This document shows positions 8,321-16,201 of a DNA stretch of 26,694 nucleotides, one piece after another. The notes under the pieces are model-generated. The model saw nothing but the letters and a program-made list of their open reading frames with translations. It searched no databases and was not told where the DNA came from. Position numbers and translations under genes: made by a program. Source of the stretch: Coemansia sp. RSA 922 (Eukaryota; Kickxellomycota; Kickxellomycetes; Kickxellales; Kickxellaceae); the NCBI GenBank assembly GCA_027577415.1, contig JANBQS010000199.1:1-26694 (forward strand), written 5' to 3'. Each line of letters starts with the position of its first letter. Positions within the stretch are counted from its first letter, which is position 1.

Positions 8321-8674
8321 TTACATTGCAGGCCCTCCTTTCCGGCTGTTCAAATAATGGTTTTCCTCTCCTTTCTCGGTCAATCCAGGAAACAGGCTTA
8401 TCAAATTGAATGTGTCCCAATCGGACGTCACAATGACTCCAACTTCAAACTTGTCATTCAGCCAGGCACTAAGTGGCGATTCGGGTGTCACCTCCATGCC
8501 ATCCAGCCTGACTAGTTTAACTGTACAGACACATTTAGATGCTTTGAAGATCATCCTGACTCTGTTGCAAATTTGCAAATCGGTTTTGGTTGTATCAAAT
8601 AGGAGGGTGCGCTTATGTTGCGTCGGCACTCCATTACTCATTAGAACAAATACAACTGACGTCTCAGCTGACAT
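8321..8674 (-). CDS. Small beta-grasp-like protein, copy 3
   Basis: An intact 117-aa frame from ATG 8674, beginning MSAETSVVFVLMSNGV, with second strand KRTLLFDTT, helix-like DLQICNRVRMIFKAS, core CTVKLVRLDG, then PESPLSAWLNDKFEVGVIV and a charged tail ending RKGGPAM. It is the closest paralogue of LTR-broken copy 1 and is probably the only intact A-type gene left. The stop overlaps the same GTAAGG donor as copy 2; if spliced at the matching acceptor (GGTAG), only about ten more residues would follow before TAG, because the second-domain exon is absent here. The TATA-like box is CCTATAAATT near 8775-8784, weaker than in the sister copies. Function unknown. Confidence 0.75.
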   Translation of the reverse strand: MSAETSVVFVLMSNGVPTQHKRTLLFDTTKTDLQICNRVRMIFKASKCVCTVKLVRLDGMEVTPESPLSAWLNDKFEVGVIVTSDWDTFNLISLFPGLTEKGEENHYLNSRKGGPAM

Positions 8675-8774
8675 TGGCTATAAAAATGTAAAGAGTACTA
8701 TAAAGCTTTGAAAAGTTGTGAGAATAGGTTGGTTGGTAGGAAAGAAAAAGGAAATGCCTTGCCAGTTTCTTCCC

Positions 8775-8784
8775 AATTTATAGG
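8775..8784 (-). promoter_or_regulatory. TATA-like box of array copy 3
   Basis: CCTATAAATT on the minus strand about 100 bases upstream of ATG 8674, at the place where copies 1, 2 and 4 have CTATAAAAG. Confidence 0.5.
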
Positions 8785-8891
8785 CACTTGCAGCTAAGGC
8801 AGGCAACTCCTCCCTCCCCTGCAAAGCAACAATTCCGACATCCAACAACTGATGAGTAGGATTGTACGTCATTCTTTGGGCATCCGCTTCT

Positions 8892-8915
8892 TTGCAATAA
8901 GCACTAATCAGCTTT
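8892..8915 (-). promoter_or_regulatory. Conserved upstream element, copy 3
   Basis: TTGCAATAAGCACTAATCAG on the plus strand, one substitution from copies 1 and 2 within this core. It is followed by a stretch shared with copies 1 and 4 (AGAAGACTTTT...CATAG). Confidence 0.4.
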
Positions 8916-9416
8916 TTCAATCTAGAGAAGACTTTTCGCATAGCGGCAAAGAGGGCTGAAGCATGTTGAAAGGCCAAAAAGCAAACATCGTCTATAAATA
9001 AAAGTGTTTGGAGGAAGCAATGGCAAAAGACAGAAAATTTCTTTTCCCCTATTCTGTTTACAGCCATGCTATTGAGCAAAGACGACCTACAACTAGAAAG
9101 CCATGTTGTGTGTGCACTGGTTTTGATTATAAAGAAATTCGTTCTTTGTGTGGTTGACTGCACTTCCGTCTTAAAGCAAAAGAAAGGAGGAGAGACCAAG
9201 AGGCATTGTCCATTTTTTGGCTGGAAAATGGGGGGATGCCATCTCTGTCCTGTCTCTTGGTTTTTTGGTCTCTTCTTTAACTACTTTTCTCGCCCACTAA
9301 GCCGACCAATGATACAGTACTGAACATTATTATAAAGCACAGCATTCAGGGTCTAAAAAAGGGTTACGCCTACTACTACGTTGCGCTTTAGCTAGCACTC
9401 ACAGTATTTAGTCGTT

Positions 9417-9678
9417 TTATATAGTTGGCATAGGTCTATCGCTGACCTGGTGTGACAAAGCTGATTCTCCCTTAAAAACCATCATCCAGCATAGCTTCCC
9501 TCCTATTACTCGGATTCCCACTTCGCAGGCAGGGTTCATAGCTTCTTTGATAGTTGACGTTGGTTTTGCGTCACTACCATCTGGATTACATAGTTCTATA
9601 GTGCATCCACTTTTAGCAAAGCCAACCAAACTGGTTGGAAGTATATAGCTGTATCCCCTAGCGTTGAATTGGGATCCA
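9417..9678 (-). pseudogene. Second-domain exon relic of array copy 4
   Basis: Homologous to exon 3 of copy 2: after an acceptor CCAG at 9679-9681 the minus strand reads TGGATCCCAA and then GGCTTTGCTAAAAGTGG, encoding CTIELCNPDGSDAKP and NPACEVGIRV, ending at TAA 9417. It lacks one base relative to copy 2 near 9638. The matching exon 2-like segment (9834-9872) is 8 bases shorter, and copy 4 exon 1 already stops at 10001. These lesions make it unlikely to be translated with copy 4. It keeps about 32 extra codons (RVIGGKLCWMMVFKGE onward) that copy 2 loses through CGA to TGA. Confidence 0.5.
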
Positions 9679-10000
9679 CTGGAAAAGAAAACGCCAAGCC
9701 CGCTGATTGATTGCTTTGAAAGAGTACAAATTTAGTATACGGAAGAGCCATTTAATGATTTGGATAGAACAAATATATAGTAAGCTATAAAATAAATAAA
9801 TGAGGAGGCGAAGGAGAAAGATGGTTTTTTTACCTCCCTTTATTCCCTGAAATAAAGTCTTGGGGTGCTTGACTGCCACAGTCAACGAAACCACGTGTAC
9901 GACTAATAGGGTGAATTACTAATGTATACTCCGTTGTATGACCAAGTATAAACCTTACATTGCAGGCCCTCCTCTCCTACCTCCTACTCTTGTGTCTGTT

Positions 10001-10318
10001 TTATTTTGCATACTCGGCCATTTTAGGAAAGAGTTTTAACAACTTGCCTATAATCATAGCAGTTTTGACCTTAACTCCTACTTCCTTCTTGGGGGTCAAA
10101 TAATCACTCAGTTCAGTCTCAGCATTCTCCATCACTATGTCACCATCCAATCTAACAAGCTCAACTGTGCACTCACATCCTGATTGTTGTAAGTTTGTAC
10201 AGACAGTGGCACAGGCTTGCATGGGTGTTATAGATGTATCTATAGTAATGGTGCGCGTAAATCCCGTAAACTCACCCTCGTATATAAGAACAAATCCGAC
10301 TGACGTCTCAGCTGACAT
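10001..10318 (-). CDS. Small beta-grasp-like protein, copy 4 (shortened)
   Basis: A 105-aa frame from ATG 10318. MSAETSVGFVLIYEGEF, TRTITIDTSITPMQAC, a helix to LQQSG, core CTVELVRLDG, then ELSDYLTPKKEVGVKVK form the clearest beta-grasp pattern of the four; LxDG...LSDYxxxxxxxVxV recalls the second half of ubiquitin. The tail is cut: at GCA AAA TAA AAC copies 1-3 continue (copy 1 has GCA AAA GAA AAC), so one G to T change removes the conserved charged tail ending GGPAM, which is still recognisable as DNA downstream. TATA box at 10424-10432 and conserved element at 10534-10558. The core domain is complete, so it may still function as a short form. Confidence 0.7.
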   Translation of the reverse strand: MSAETSVGFVLIYEGEFTGFTRTITIDTSITPMQACATVCTNLQQSGCECTVELVRLDGDIVMENAETELSDYLTPKKEVGVKVKTAMIIGKLLKLFPKMAEYAK

Positions 10319-10423
10319 TGGCTATAAAAATGTAAAGAGTACTGTAAAGTTTAGTAGAGTTGTGAGAATAGGTTGGTTGGTGGGGAAGAATGAATGGTGG
10401 TTTTTGCATGCCAGTTTCCTCCT

Positions 10424-10432
10424 CTTTTATAG
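10424..10432 (-). promoter_or_regulatory. TATA box of array copy 4
   Basis: CTATAAAAG on the minus strand, about 106 bases upstream of ATG 10318, in the same context as copy 1. Confidence 0.6.
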
Positions 10433-10533
10433 CCGCCTGAAGCCAATGTTGGCTACTATTTTTTGTCTCCCTACCAACCATGCAAACATCCAACAGTTGT
10501 TGAATTGTACGTCATTCTTTGGGCATCTACTTC

Positions 10534-10558
10534 TTTGCAATAGGCACTAATCGGATTT
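10534..10558 (-). promoter_or_regulatory. Conserved upstream element, copy 4
   Basis: TTTGCAATAGGCACTAATCG on the plus strand, one substitution from copy 1 in this core. From here to about 10960 the sequence parallels the regions upstream of copies 1 and 3; no gene is supported there. Confidence 0.4.
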
Positions 10559-11136
10559 TCAATCTAGAAAAGACTTTTTGCATAGCGGCAAAGAGGGCTG
10601 AAACGTGTTGAAAGGCCAAAAAGCAAACATCGTCTATATATAAAAGTGTTTGGAGGAGGAAATGGTAAAAGACAGAAATTTTCTTTCCCCTATTCTGTTT
10701 ATGGCCATGCTATCGAGCAAAGGCGACCTACACCTAGAAATCCTTGTTGTGTGGGCACTGGTTTTGGTCATAAATAAATTGGTTCTTTGCGTGGTTGACT
10801 GCACTTCCGTCTTAAAGCAAAAGAAAGGAGGAAAAACAATGACGCATTAGTCGTTTCTGGCTGAAAAAAATGGGGAAACAGCCCTTGTCCTATCTGTTGT
10901 ACTCTTTTTTCTCTACATTTCACCCTTTCTTCTTGACAGATCTCAGCTTTTATATGCCTACTAAGTAAACCCAAGGATGGAGTGAACGTCAATTTTATGT
11001 TAACTAAAGGCGATGACTAATAATATAATAAGTAAAACTTAAGCCCGACTTGCTTTAGAGTATTTCAGAAGCCACCAGTGCATTGAGGGCCAAATTGGAA
11101 GAACCTCACAGGCCGGACTTTTAAATAACACCATGT

Positions 11137-11608
11137 TTGCTGGATAACACCTTTGAAAACATTAAAGAAAGTGGGCAACCACTTGAAAGTGAGCCACAGC
11201 TGGTTCAACCTACGACAACTCTGGATCTCTGGCAGGTCATCACCCTAATAACGCCCCTCCTACTTTTGGCCAATCTACGTACTTTGCCCCAGCTATTGGG
11301 ACATTTCCCAATGACATCACTCTGGACGGTCCTCCTGTATATGTGCTCCCAACATTGCGCTAATGGGTAAGGAGTTTAGACACTGGCATCTAAATTATGA
11401 TAAAGATTACCAAAGCAGTATTGAAGAAAACAGCTTATAATGTGTGCTGTTGCTGGCACTAATTTATCCCAATTTTATTAAGGACACTTTGTGCTGTGCT
11501 GGATATAAGGGGCCCTTGGAGGTAATGGAGAGGGCTCGCATTTTAGACACGTTCAAGCCCTATGCTTTACGTTTGCAACGCCTTCAGTTTATAGAGAGTG
11601 ATGAATAA
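11137..11608 (+). pseudogene. C-terminal relic of an F-box/LRR-like gene
   Basis: The frame at 11137-11370 reads TTTLDLWQVITLITPLLL, matching the family motif LDIWQAISLIKSLPLLSDL. After a frameshift near 11362 the next frame carries MGKEFRHWHL (family MGxRFRCWH), an in-frame TAA at 11438-11440, then CVLLLALIYPNF (family CVLLLALACPNFDY) and TFKPYALRLQRLQF (family FKPYAPRLRRLLF), ending at TAA 11608. Only the last roughly 150 codons remain. At least one frameshift and one nonsense change show it is dead. It lies between the small-protein array and the intact paralogues. Confidence 0.8.
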
Positions 11609-11913
11609 CAGTTTCCAAATATACGATTTTCTGACAATGCCCTTAATTAGTTACTGCTCATGAAAAAAATTGTACAATGATGTCGGCCTATTATTCCAGC
11701 TCTACTCAGTTGTTCTTTGTCAACAAACTGCATTATCTATTGAGTAGATAAATATGCATGTGGACATGATATAAAGCATTTTTTTTGTCGCAAATGTAGT
11801 GTATTTTTCGCAAGTATTTATGAATAATCCAAATCATTAATGATTGCTATCAAGGTGAAGCATTGTTAACGTTTGAGAATAGCTATATATAAATTTGTGG
11901 TAGCTACGGAGTT
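11609..11913. other. AT-rich intergenic, nothing seen
   Basis: About 300 bases of AT-rich sequence between the pseudogene and the TATA box of the zinc-finger mini-gene. No open frame or RNA gene. Confidence 0.5.
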
Positions 11914-11922
11914 TATATAAAA
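11914..11922 (+). promoter_or_regulatory. TATA box of the C2H2 mini-gene
   Basis: TATATAAAA followed by GGCAAAGC, 68 bases upstream of the bases immediately before the ATG at 11990. The sequence after it (to ATCTA) closely matches that after the TATA box at 26403-26413. Confidence 0.6.
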
Positions 11923-11989
11923 GGCAAAGCTGACCTCCATCTAATATTGTTAACACTTATACATATTACAACTTCTTTTCTTTATAAAT

Positions 11990-12121
11990 ATGCAGAACAT
12001 CTACGATGGCAACAATGACATTATCTATGTTTTCCGCTGCAGAGAGTGTAACATAATTTATAAGCTAAAAAGCGAATATATTGCCCACCGCATATGTTAC
12101 CATCAGGGGCAATGGACATAA
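11990..12121 (+). CDS. C2H2 zinc-finger mini-protein, 43 aa
   Basis: ATG at 11990, TAA at 12119-12121. The 43-residue product contains one canonical finger: C17-x2-C20-x12-H33-x4-H38 (RCRECNIIYKLKSEYIAHRI, then CYH). There is nothing else in the protein beyond a 16-residue N-terminus and a five-residue tail. A TATA box lies 68-76 bases upstream, with an A/T-rich pyrimidine leader in between, so a genuine transcription unit is likely. A second Cys/His-rich mini-gene with a similar promoter lies at 26453-26653. A single finger rarely binds DNA specifically alone; protein binding or dimerisation is possible. It could also be a fragment of a larger zinc-finger gene. Confidence 0.55.
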   Translation: MQNIYDGNNDIIYVFRCRECNIIYKLKSEYIAHRICYHQGQWT

Positions 12122-12307
12122 GTCCCATATCGATTGAGATATGCCTTGCTTTATAATTTAGCAATAAATACATATTATGTGGCACAACTATCGACCGATA
12201 TATTCTTTTTGATATCGTGTACTACACATCTTTACTTTCAACATTTGCACTTGTCACATTGAATTGGTCACCAAGTAGCTACAATATTAAAATATTCAAA
12301 CAGACCA

Positions 12308-12730
12308 TTAGGCAATAAGACACTGCAAGCGTGGCGCATCTGGCTTGAACATGTCCGAGGCAATCTCTGTCTCCAACAGTGCTACAAGTTTCATTACGCC
12401 CTCTATGTGGCACAGCGGCAAAAGTAAAATTTGGGCAAGCCAACACCAGCAGCAGCACACACTTTGCTTTTGCCGTGTATGCATTCTCCATGGATCTGTC
12501 GATATGCTAGCATCGGAAGCACTCACCTATCGGGGCTTAAGTCGAGATCACGTATTCCAATAGCTCATCCATAGTACTGCCTGAAGGCAGTGACCCGAGA
12601 CAGGTAGACTTTGCGATTAGGTCTGACATCTTTGGCAATGTCTTGATCAGCACGATAACGTCCCAGAGCTCTACTGTAGTAGCAAATAGTGAGAGCACCA
12701 GAATAGAGTCAGGGCTGTCTAGCCGCGATA
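12308..12730 (-). pseudogene. C-terminal relic of an F-box/LRR-like gene
   Basis: On the minus strand VELWDVIVLIKTLPKMSDL (family LDIWQAISLIKSLPLLSDL) leads to a stop in ST-stop-APIG (family SNYAPMG; TAA at 12537-12539). FRC-stop-H follows (family FRCWH; TAG at 12507-12509), then CVLLLVLACPNFTFAAV. A frameshift near 12400 moves the end (MKLVALLETEIASDMFKPDA, then PRLQCLIA) into another frame, ending at TAA 12308. Only the last 140 codons or so are left, with two nonsense changes and one frameshift. It lies just downstream of, and on the same strand as, the intact gene at 12815-14509, suggesting an old tandem duplicate. Confidence 0.82.
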
Positions 12731-12814
12731 ATATAGGTATTATTTCAGCGCCATTTGAATAGAATGCATATCCAAAAAGTCAATGAATGTATTGCTAGCA
12801 TGCACGATTTAGAG

Positions 12815-14509
12815 CTAGTCTTGTCTACGATACAGCAAGCGGCGCAAGCGAGGTGCATGTTTTTTATAGGTCGCCATGTTGATAACCTTTTCCAATAGCT
12901 CTGCAAACATTTCACGATGGTAGTGAACTATGGCAGCATAGTCAAAGTTGGGGCACGCCAACGCTAGCAGTAGAAATGGTACCACTGCGCCCTTCAATTC
13001 TTTTAAACGCTCTTCCCCAAAATGCCAACACCGGAACCGCGTACCCATTGGCGAATAGTTAGAGGTCACATACTTGACAAGTGTACGTTTTGTGGCACCA
13101 GCGGGAATTGGATCAAGCGTCGGAGCCTTGGCGTGTAGGTCCGAGAGTAGCGGAAGAGACTGTATCAACGCCATGGCGTTCCAGATAGATAGGCGCAAGC
13201 ATGGTAGGGACAGAATCCGAAGGTTAACATGCCTGTTAAGCAGTGAGAAAACATGCGGACGAGGTACTGGGTCGAGGTACCAGTGGGAGATTTCTCTTAC
13301 AGCTGCATCGGGTCCAATGTCCAGCAGAAGTTGCATAATTTCTGGATCGTCGATATAGTTAACTTGTATCATGCCTGCAGGTGGTGTCAAAATAACACTC
13401 TGTAGCTTTGGGTGGCTAGTGGGCGTGAATACGTTGTGTCGAATAAGCGCTACAGCCAGTTCACGGGTCAGAGTCAGCTTTAGAAGCTCGAGGGTAGCTG
13501 CATTGCCTCTGAATAGTACCAGGTCATCGCCGAATGGGTAATCGCCACCACAGACTAGCTGCCGAATGCTAGGAAACGGTACCGCACCAGTAAAATCGTA
13601 TTGCCATGACGTGGTCCCAATTGCATCCCACTTCAGCATTAATGTGTGCACACACGGATACTCGACAAAGCTGCCATCAACGTCTCGGATAATGCCAGAT
13701 AAATCGGTTAAAAAGTTAGAACGGATGCTCAAGTATTGCAGAGTGGGTGCGTTCAGTCGTATCAGCCGTATGCCGTGCTCGCAGTCCATAAATGAGTTGA
13801 TGTGTACGAGCGCTAGGTTGCGGATAGCATCCTCCTGCAGAGACTGGAGAGCGCTGTCAAAAGTACTTGTAAGCTCGACACGATGAACAAGCTGGACGAG
13901 CTGCGTGGCCAAACTCTCAAAAAGAAGAGATGACGCGGTTGCATTATCCCATGAGTGGAATTGACACGACGACTTGACCAAATTGACCTTTGGCGCCATT
14001 TGCCGAACCCGATGTACAAACGCGCTAATGTTATCCTCGGCGTCGGGTGGCAGAGCTGTGGCATCCTTGTTATCCTGACCATGAGTAAAATCTATCTTGA
14101 GCGTGCGGGCCAATGGAAACAAACAGCCATTTAACGGCTCGTGGGACAGCGCGGCGAGAGCTTTGCCAGAGTAAATAGTTCCCAGGCTTACTGACATCGT
14201 CAGTTCTTTGGCCAGGCCGCGGAAAAGACTGCAGAGTCGGCATAAGAAGCGTGTATTCGGGATTGTATGCGCAGTGGCTCTACCCATATGGCTGTCAAAG
14301 ACTACTACACAATGCTTGAAAATGTTCAAAAGAACAACAGCGCGGAGGTTGCGACTGACCCAGAGCAATGGCATCAGCAGCCTATAGTACTCTTCTGAGC
14401 GCCTGTTGCGGTCATTGCTTGACGCAAGGCGGATGTTGTCAGCGACATGCTCAACTATCATCTCGACGGCGTGAGGGGGAAGGGTTTGTAGCAGCGATAG
14501 AGAAGGCAT
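12815..14509 (-). CDS. F-box/LRR-like family protein
   Basis: A 564-aa product. I choose ATG 14509 (MPSLSLLQTLPPHAVEMIV) because upstream codons lie next to a splice-acceptor-like CAG and match no paralogue. The F-box-like start LPPHAVEMIVEHV...LLMPLLWVSRNLRAVV covers residues 8-60. A family box NISAFVHRVRQMAPKV follows near 150-165, then EYPCVHTLML, YPFGDD, FRGNAATLE (about 340), LSIWNAMALIQSLPLLSDL, SNYSPMGTRFRCWHF, LLLALACPNFDYAA and APRLRRLL at the end. Leucine periodicity suggests a solenoid of irregular repeats. Likely a cytosolic/nuclear adaptor; SCF membership is inference. It has the opposite orientation to the other three full-length paralogues. A 5'-leader intron is likely (14531-14710). 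Confidence 0.85.
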   Translation of the reverse strand: MPSLSLLQTLPPHAVEMIVEHVADNIRLASSNDRNRRSEEYYRLLMPLLWVSRNLRAVVLLNIFKHCVVVFDSHMGRATAHTIPNTRFLCRLCSLFRGLAKELTMSVSLGTIYSGKALAALSHEPLNGCLFPLARTLKIDFTHGQDNKDATALPPDAEDNISAFVHRVRQMAPKVNLVKSSCQFHSWDNATASSLLFESLATQLVQLVHRVELTSTFDSALQSLQEDAIRNLALVHINSFMDCEHGIRLIRLNAPTLQYLSIRSNFLTDLSGIIRDVDGSFVEYPCVHTLMLKWDAIGTTSWQYDFTGAVPFPSIRQLVCGGDYPFGDDLVLFRGNAATLELLKLTLTRELAVALIRHNVFTPTSHPKLQSVILTPPAGMIQVNYIDDPEIMQLLLDIGPDAAVREISHWYLDPVPRPHVFSLLNRHVNLRILSLPCLRLSIWNAMALIQSLPLLSDLHAKAPTLDPIPAGATKRTLVKYVTSNYSPMGTRFRCWHFGEERLKELKGAVVPFLLLALACPNFDYAAIVHYHREMFAELLEKVINMATYKKHAPRLRRLLYRRQD

Positions 14510-14530
14510 TCTGCGTTGTTCAAGCAATAG

Positions 14531-14710
14531 CTGTAAAAAAAACACAATAAAAATAATTAGGAGATAAAGGACTGACGAAAAAAGTAAATGTGCATCTGCA
14601 GCAATTTGATGTGGAACAGCTCGCCCTGCGCTTTCTTATTACGGGAATCATCCTTCTTTGGTGTTGGCAAATGGAACACGGCAACATGGAATGAATAGAG
14701 ATTTACATAC
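14531..14710 (-). other. Candidate 5'-leader intron
   Basis: On the minus strand GTATGT at 14710 is a textbook fungal donor. The run TGTTTTTTTTACAG ending at 14531 is a strong acceptor, with CTCCTAATT as a branch-site candidate about 30 bases before it. Spliced, the leader joins 21 bases upstream of the ATG at 14509. No in-frame ATG precedes it, so the intron would be purely in the 5' UTR. Confidence 0.45.
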
Positions 14711-15025
14711 CTTTGCAGATGATCGCCAGATGTTGGTAGCAGACACTTGGGAATCCGCAGCAATCTCAGGTGGCAACTACTAAAATGCGAGGGAAGGAGA
14801 AAGAGAGCATTTTGTAATCTCTTCTCTCTTGTTTATTCTATTTCGCTTGGTACTGGCTTTGACGCAATGAGATGAGGTGACACCGCACTGCTATTGTCAT
14901 CCCGCCATCGGCAACATTAAAGGAATAAAATATATGTATCCTTCTCCTTGGCGCTCTGTACTTGTACAAGCATAAGCCTATGGATAGTCTTTTTTGAAAA
15001 GACAGATGCACCAGTTTAGTAATGA

Positions 15026-15265
15026 TATTCGTTCAAAGTCCGACAGGTGACGATCAATGACATCGACGCTCACACCAGCTCGACCACCAAAGCCAAAGCA
15101 AAGAAGTTGACAGACATTGAGTTTGCGTATATACCGGACAAGCTAGAATACTACGCGTCTTTACACCCACCAGGCAGCAACATCAGATTTAATGCAGCAG
15201 ATGGCGTGTGGTTCTCTGATACACTTATTGATACCGAGACCGCGAATCAGCTCAGTGCAATGTAG
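15026..15265 (+). other. Unassigned open frame, possible exon
   Basis: Open from 15026 to TAG 15263-15265 with protein-like sequence (LTDIEFAYIPDKLEYYASLH, then IRFNAADGVWFSDTLID) but no early ATG; GTG at 15047 follows CAG, so it may be an exon. I do not recognise a family. The next roughly 380 bases to 15643 hold nothing I can support. Confidence 0.25.
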
Positions 15266-15643
15266 CCATTCTCAAGAGAGTCCCAATCTCCCAAGGAGCC
15301 GGTATCAAAATAACCACTTTTGTCGCCCTTTATCTACAATATAGTGTTAATAAACAATTACCTCTCCTTGGTGACATATTTTTATCCTTGGTATATTATT
15401 ACAAAGTCTAGTTCTTCTACGCCATTCCTTTAAGTTGGCTATACAGCCCCGTCCTTCTGACGTCATTCCTAACTTGAGGCGTATATGTAACATGCGGTTG
15501 CTACCAACAAGTACACGCAACAAGTTGCTTGTCGTTCAGATGCAGACAATCGTTTCATGTGCGGTCCTATGAGACATAAACCTTTGCTATGACATATTAT
15601 ATTTAAGGGGTACGTCTAGAGTACTGAATATGTTGTTTTAAAG

Positions 15644-16009
15644 TTAAATAGAATTATTATCATCAGGAATCAAATTTCCTGTATGACAGATATCAACAGC
15701 GGCAAACGTCACGTCTGCCACATTCCCAACTATAATATATTTGCATTCAGCGTGAGCATCAGGAATAGCATTGTTTAAATTCCCAATGTACAAAAAGTCG
15801 CGGTTGTACTGAGCACAGACAACGTTATCGATTCTCCTAACTTTTTCAATAGGAATATTAACACATCTCTCCAATAATAGCAACGCTTCTTGGTTAAAAG
15901 GACTGCCGTGACAAACCGAATATGTAACTCTGTTGGAATAACCGCTTCCTAAGTAAATAAGGACGAGTATGTTGGAGTCGCCAATATCTTCCTTTGTCGT
16001 GAGCTGCAT
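15644..16009 (-). CDS. Small beta-rich protein, possible array-family relative
   Basis: A 121-aa product from ATG 16009. The frame is open further upstream, but this ATG follows a CT-rich leader and begins the structured part. The start NILVLIYLGSGYSNRVTY resembles VGFVLIYEGEFTGFTRTI of array copy 4: a first strand ending in Y-x-G, a turn, then a second strand. A helix-like EALLLLERCVNI, strands ECKYIIVGN and VTFAAVDI follow. I infer a divergent beta-grasp-like protein, but identity is low and the LVRLDG core is not recognisable. It is divergently arranged with the F-box-like gene at 16202, sharing an intergenic region of about 190 bases. Function unknown. Confidence 0.6.
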   Translation of the reverse strand: MQLTTKEDIGDSNILVLIYLGSGYSNRVTYSVCHGSPFNQEALLLLERCVNIPIEKVRRIDNVVCAQYNRDFLYIGNLNNAIPDAHAECKYIIVGNVADVTFAAVDICHTGNLIPDDNNSI

Positions 16010-16201
16010 TGTGTTAATAGACTTGTAGTGAGAGAGAGATAATGAGGGTAAAAAGAAAATTGAATGATTTTCTTTCGAACTCTGCTTGTTTGTTGATTTT
16101 AAGACTGCATTGATTTCGGGTGAAGGCAATCTATTTTAAAAGCTGTTTTTTGTTTTCGTTTTTGCTTACTTTTTGTACTTTTTTTTCGCAATTCAAAAAT
16201 T

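Larger units (their letters stand above)
8210..10560. repeat. Duplicated two-gene block, right copy
   Basis: Carries array copies 3 and 4 and their spacer, matching the block at 4800-7430 with an offset near 3.15 kb. Homology to the region upstream of copies 1 and 3 continues on the right to about 10960, so the copy 4 upstream region is longer than that kept by copy 2. The near-identity of 9355-9549 with 6201-6395 suggests recent duplication or gene conversion, because the coding parts of copies 2 and 4 are much less alike. Confidence 0.72.

Noticed and set aside
8678..9199. 173-aa minus-strand ORF upstream of copy 3
   Set aside because: It spans the repeated upstream regions and the TATA box of copy 3. 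Related copies of the same DNA do not keep the frame, so it is not a gene.
9066..9323. 85-aa plus-strand ORF, with a parallel at 10650-10850
   Set aside because: The frame is shared only where the repeated DNA is shared, and it ends at different places in each copy with no family motif.
4800..10960. CRISPR-like or bacterial repeat array
   Set aside because: The repeats are gene-sized duplications with introns, TATA boxes and a eukaryotic LTR; there are no short regular repeats with spacers.
13074..14082. Several overlapping ORFs opposite or out of frame with the gene at 12815-14509
   Set aside because: They are antisense or shifted shadows of the F-box-like coding sequence, as are similar ORFs within 16202-25503.
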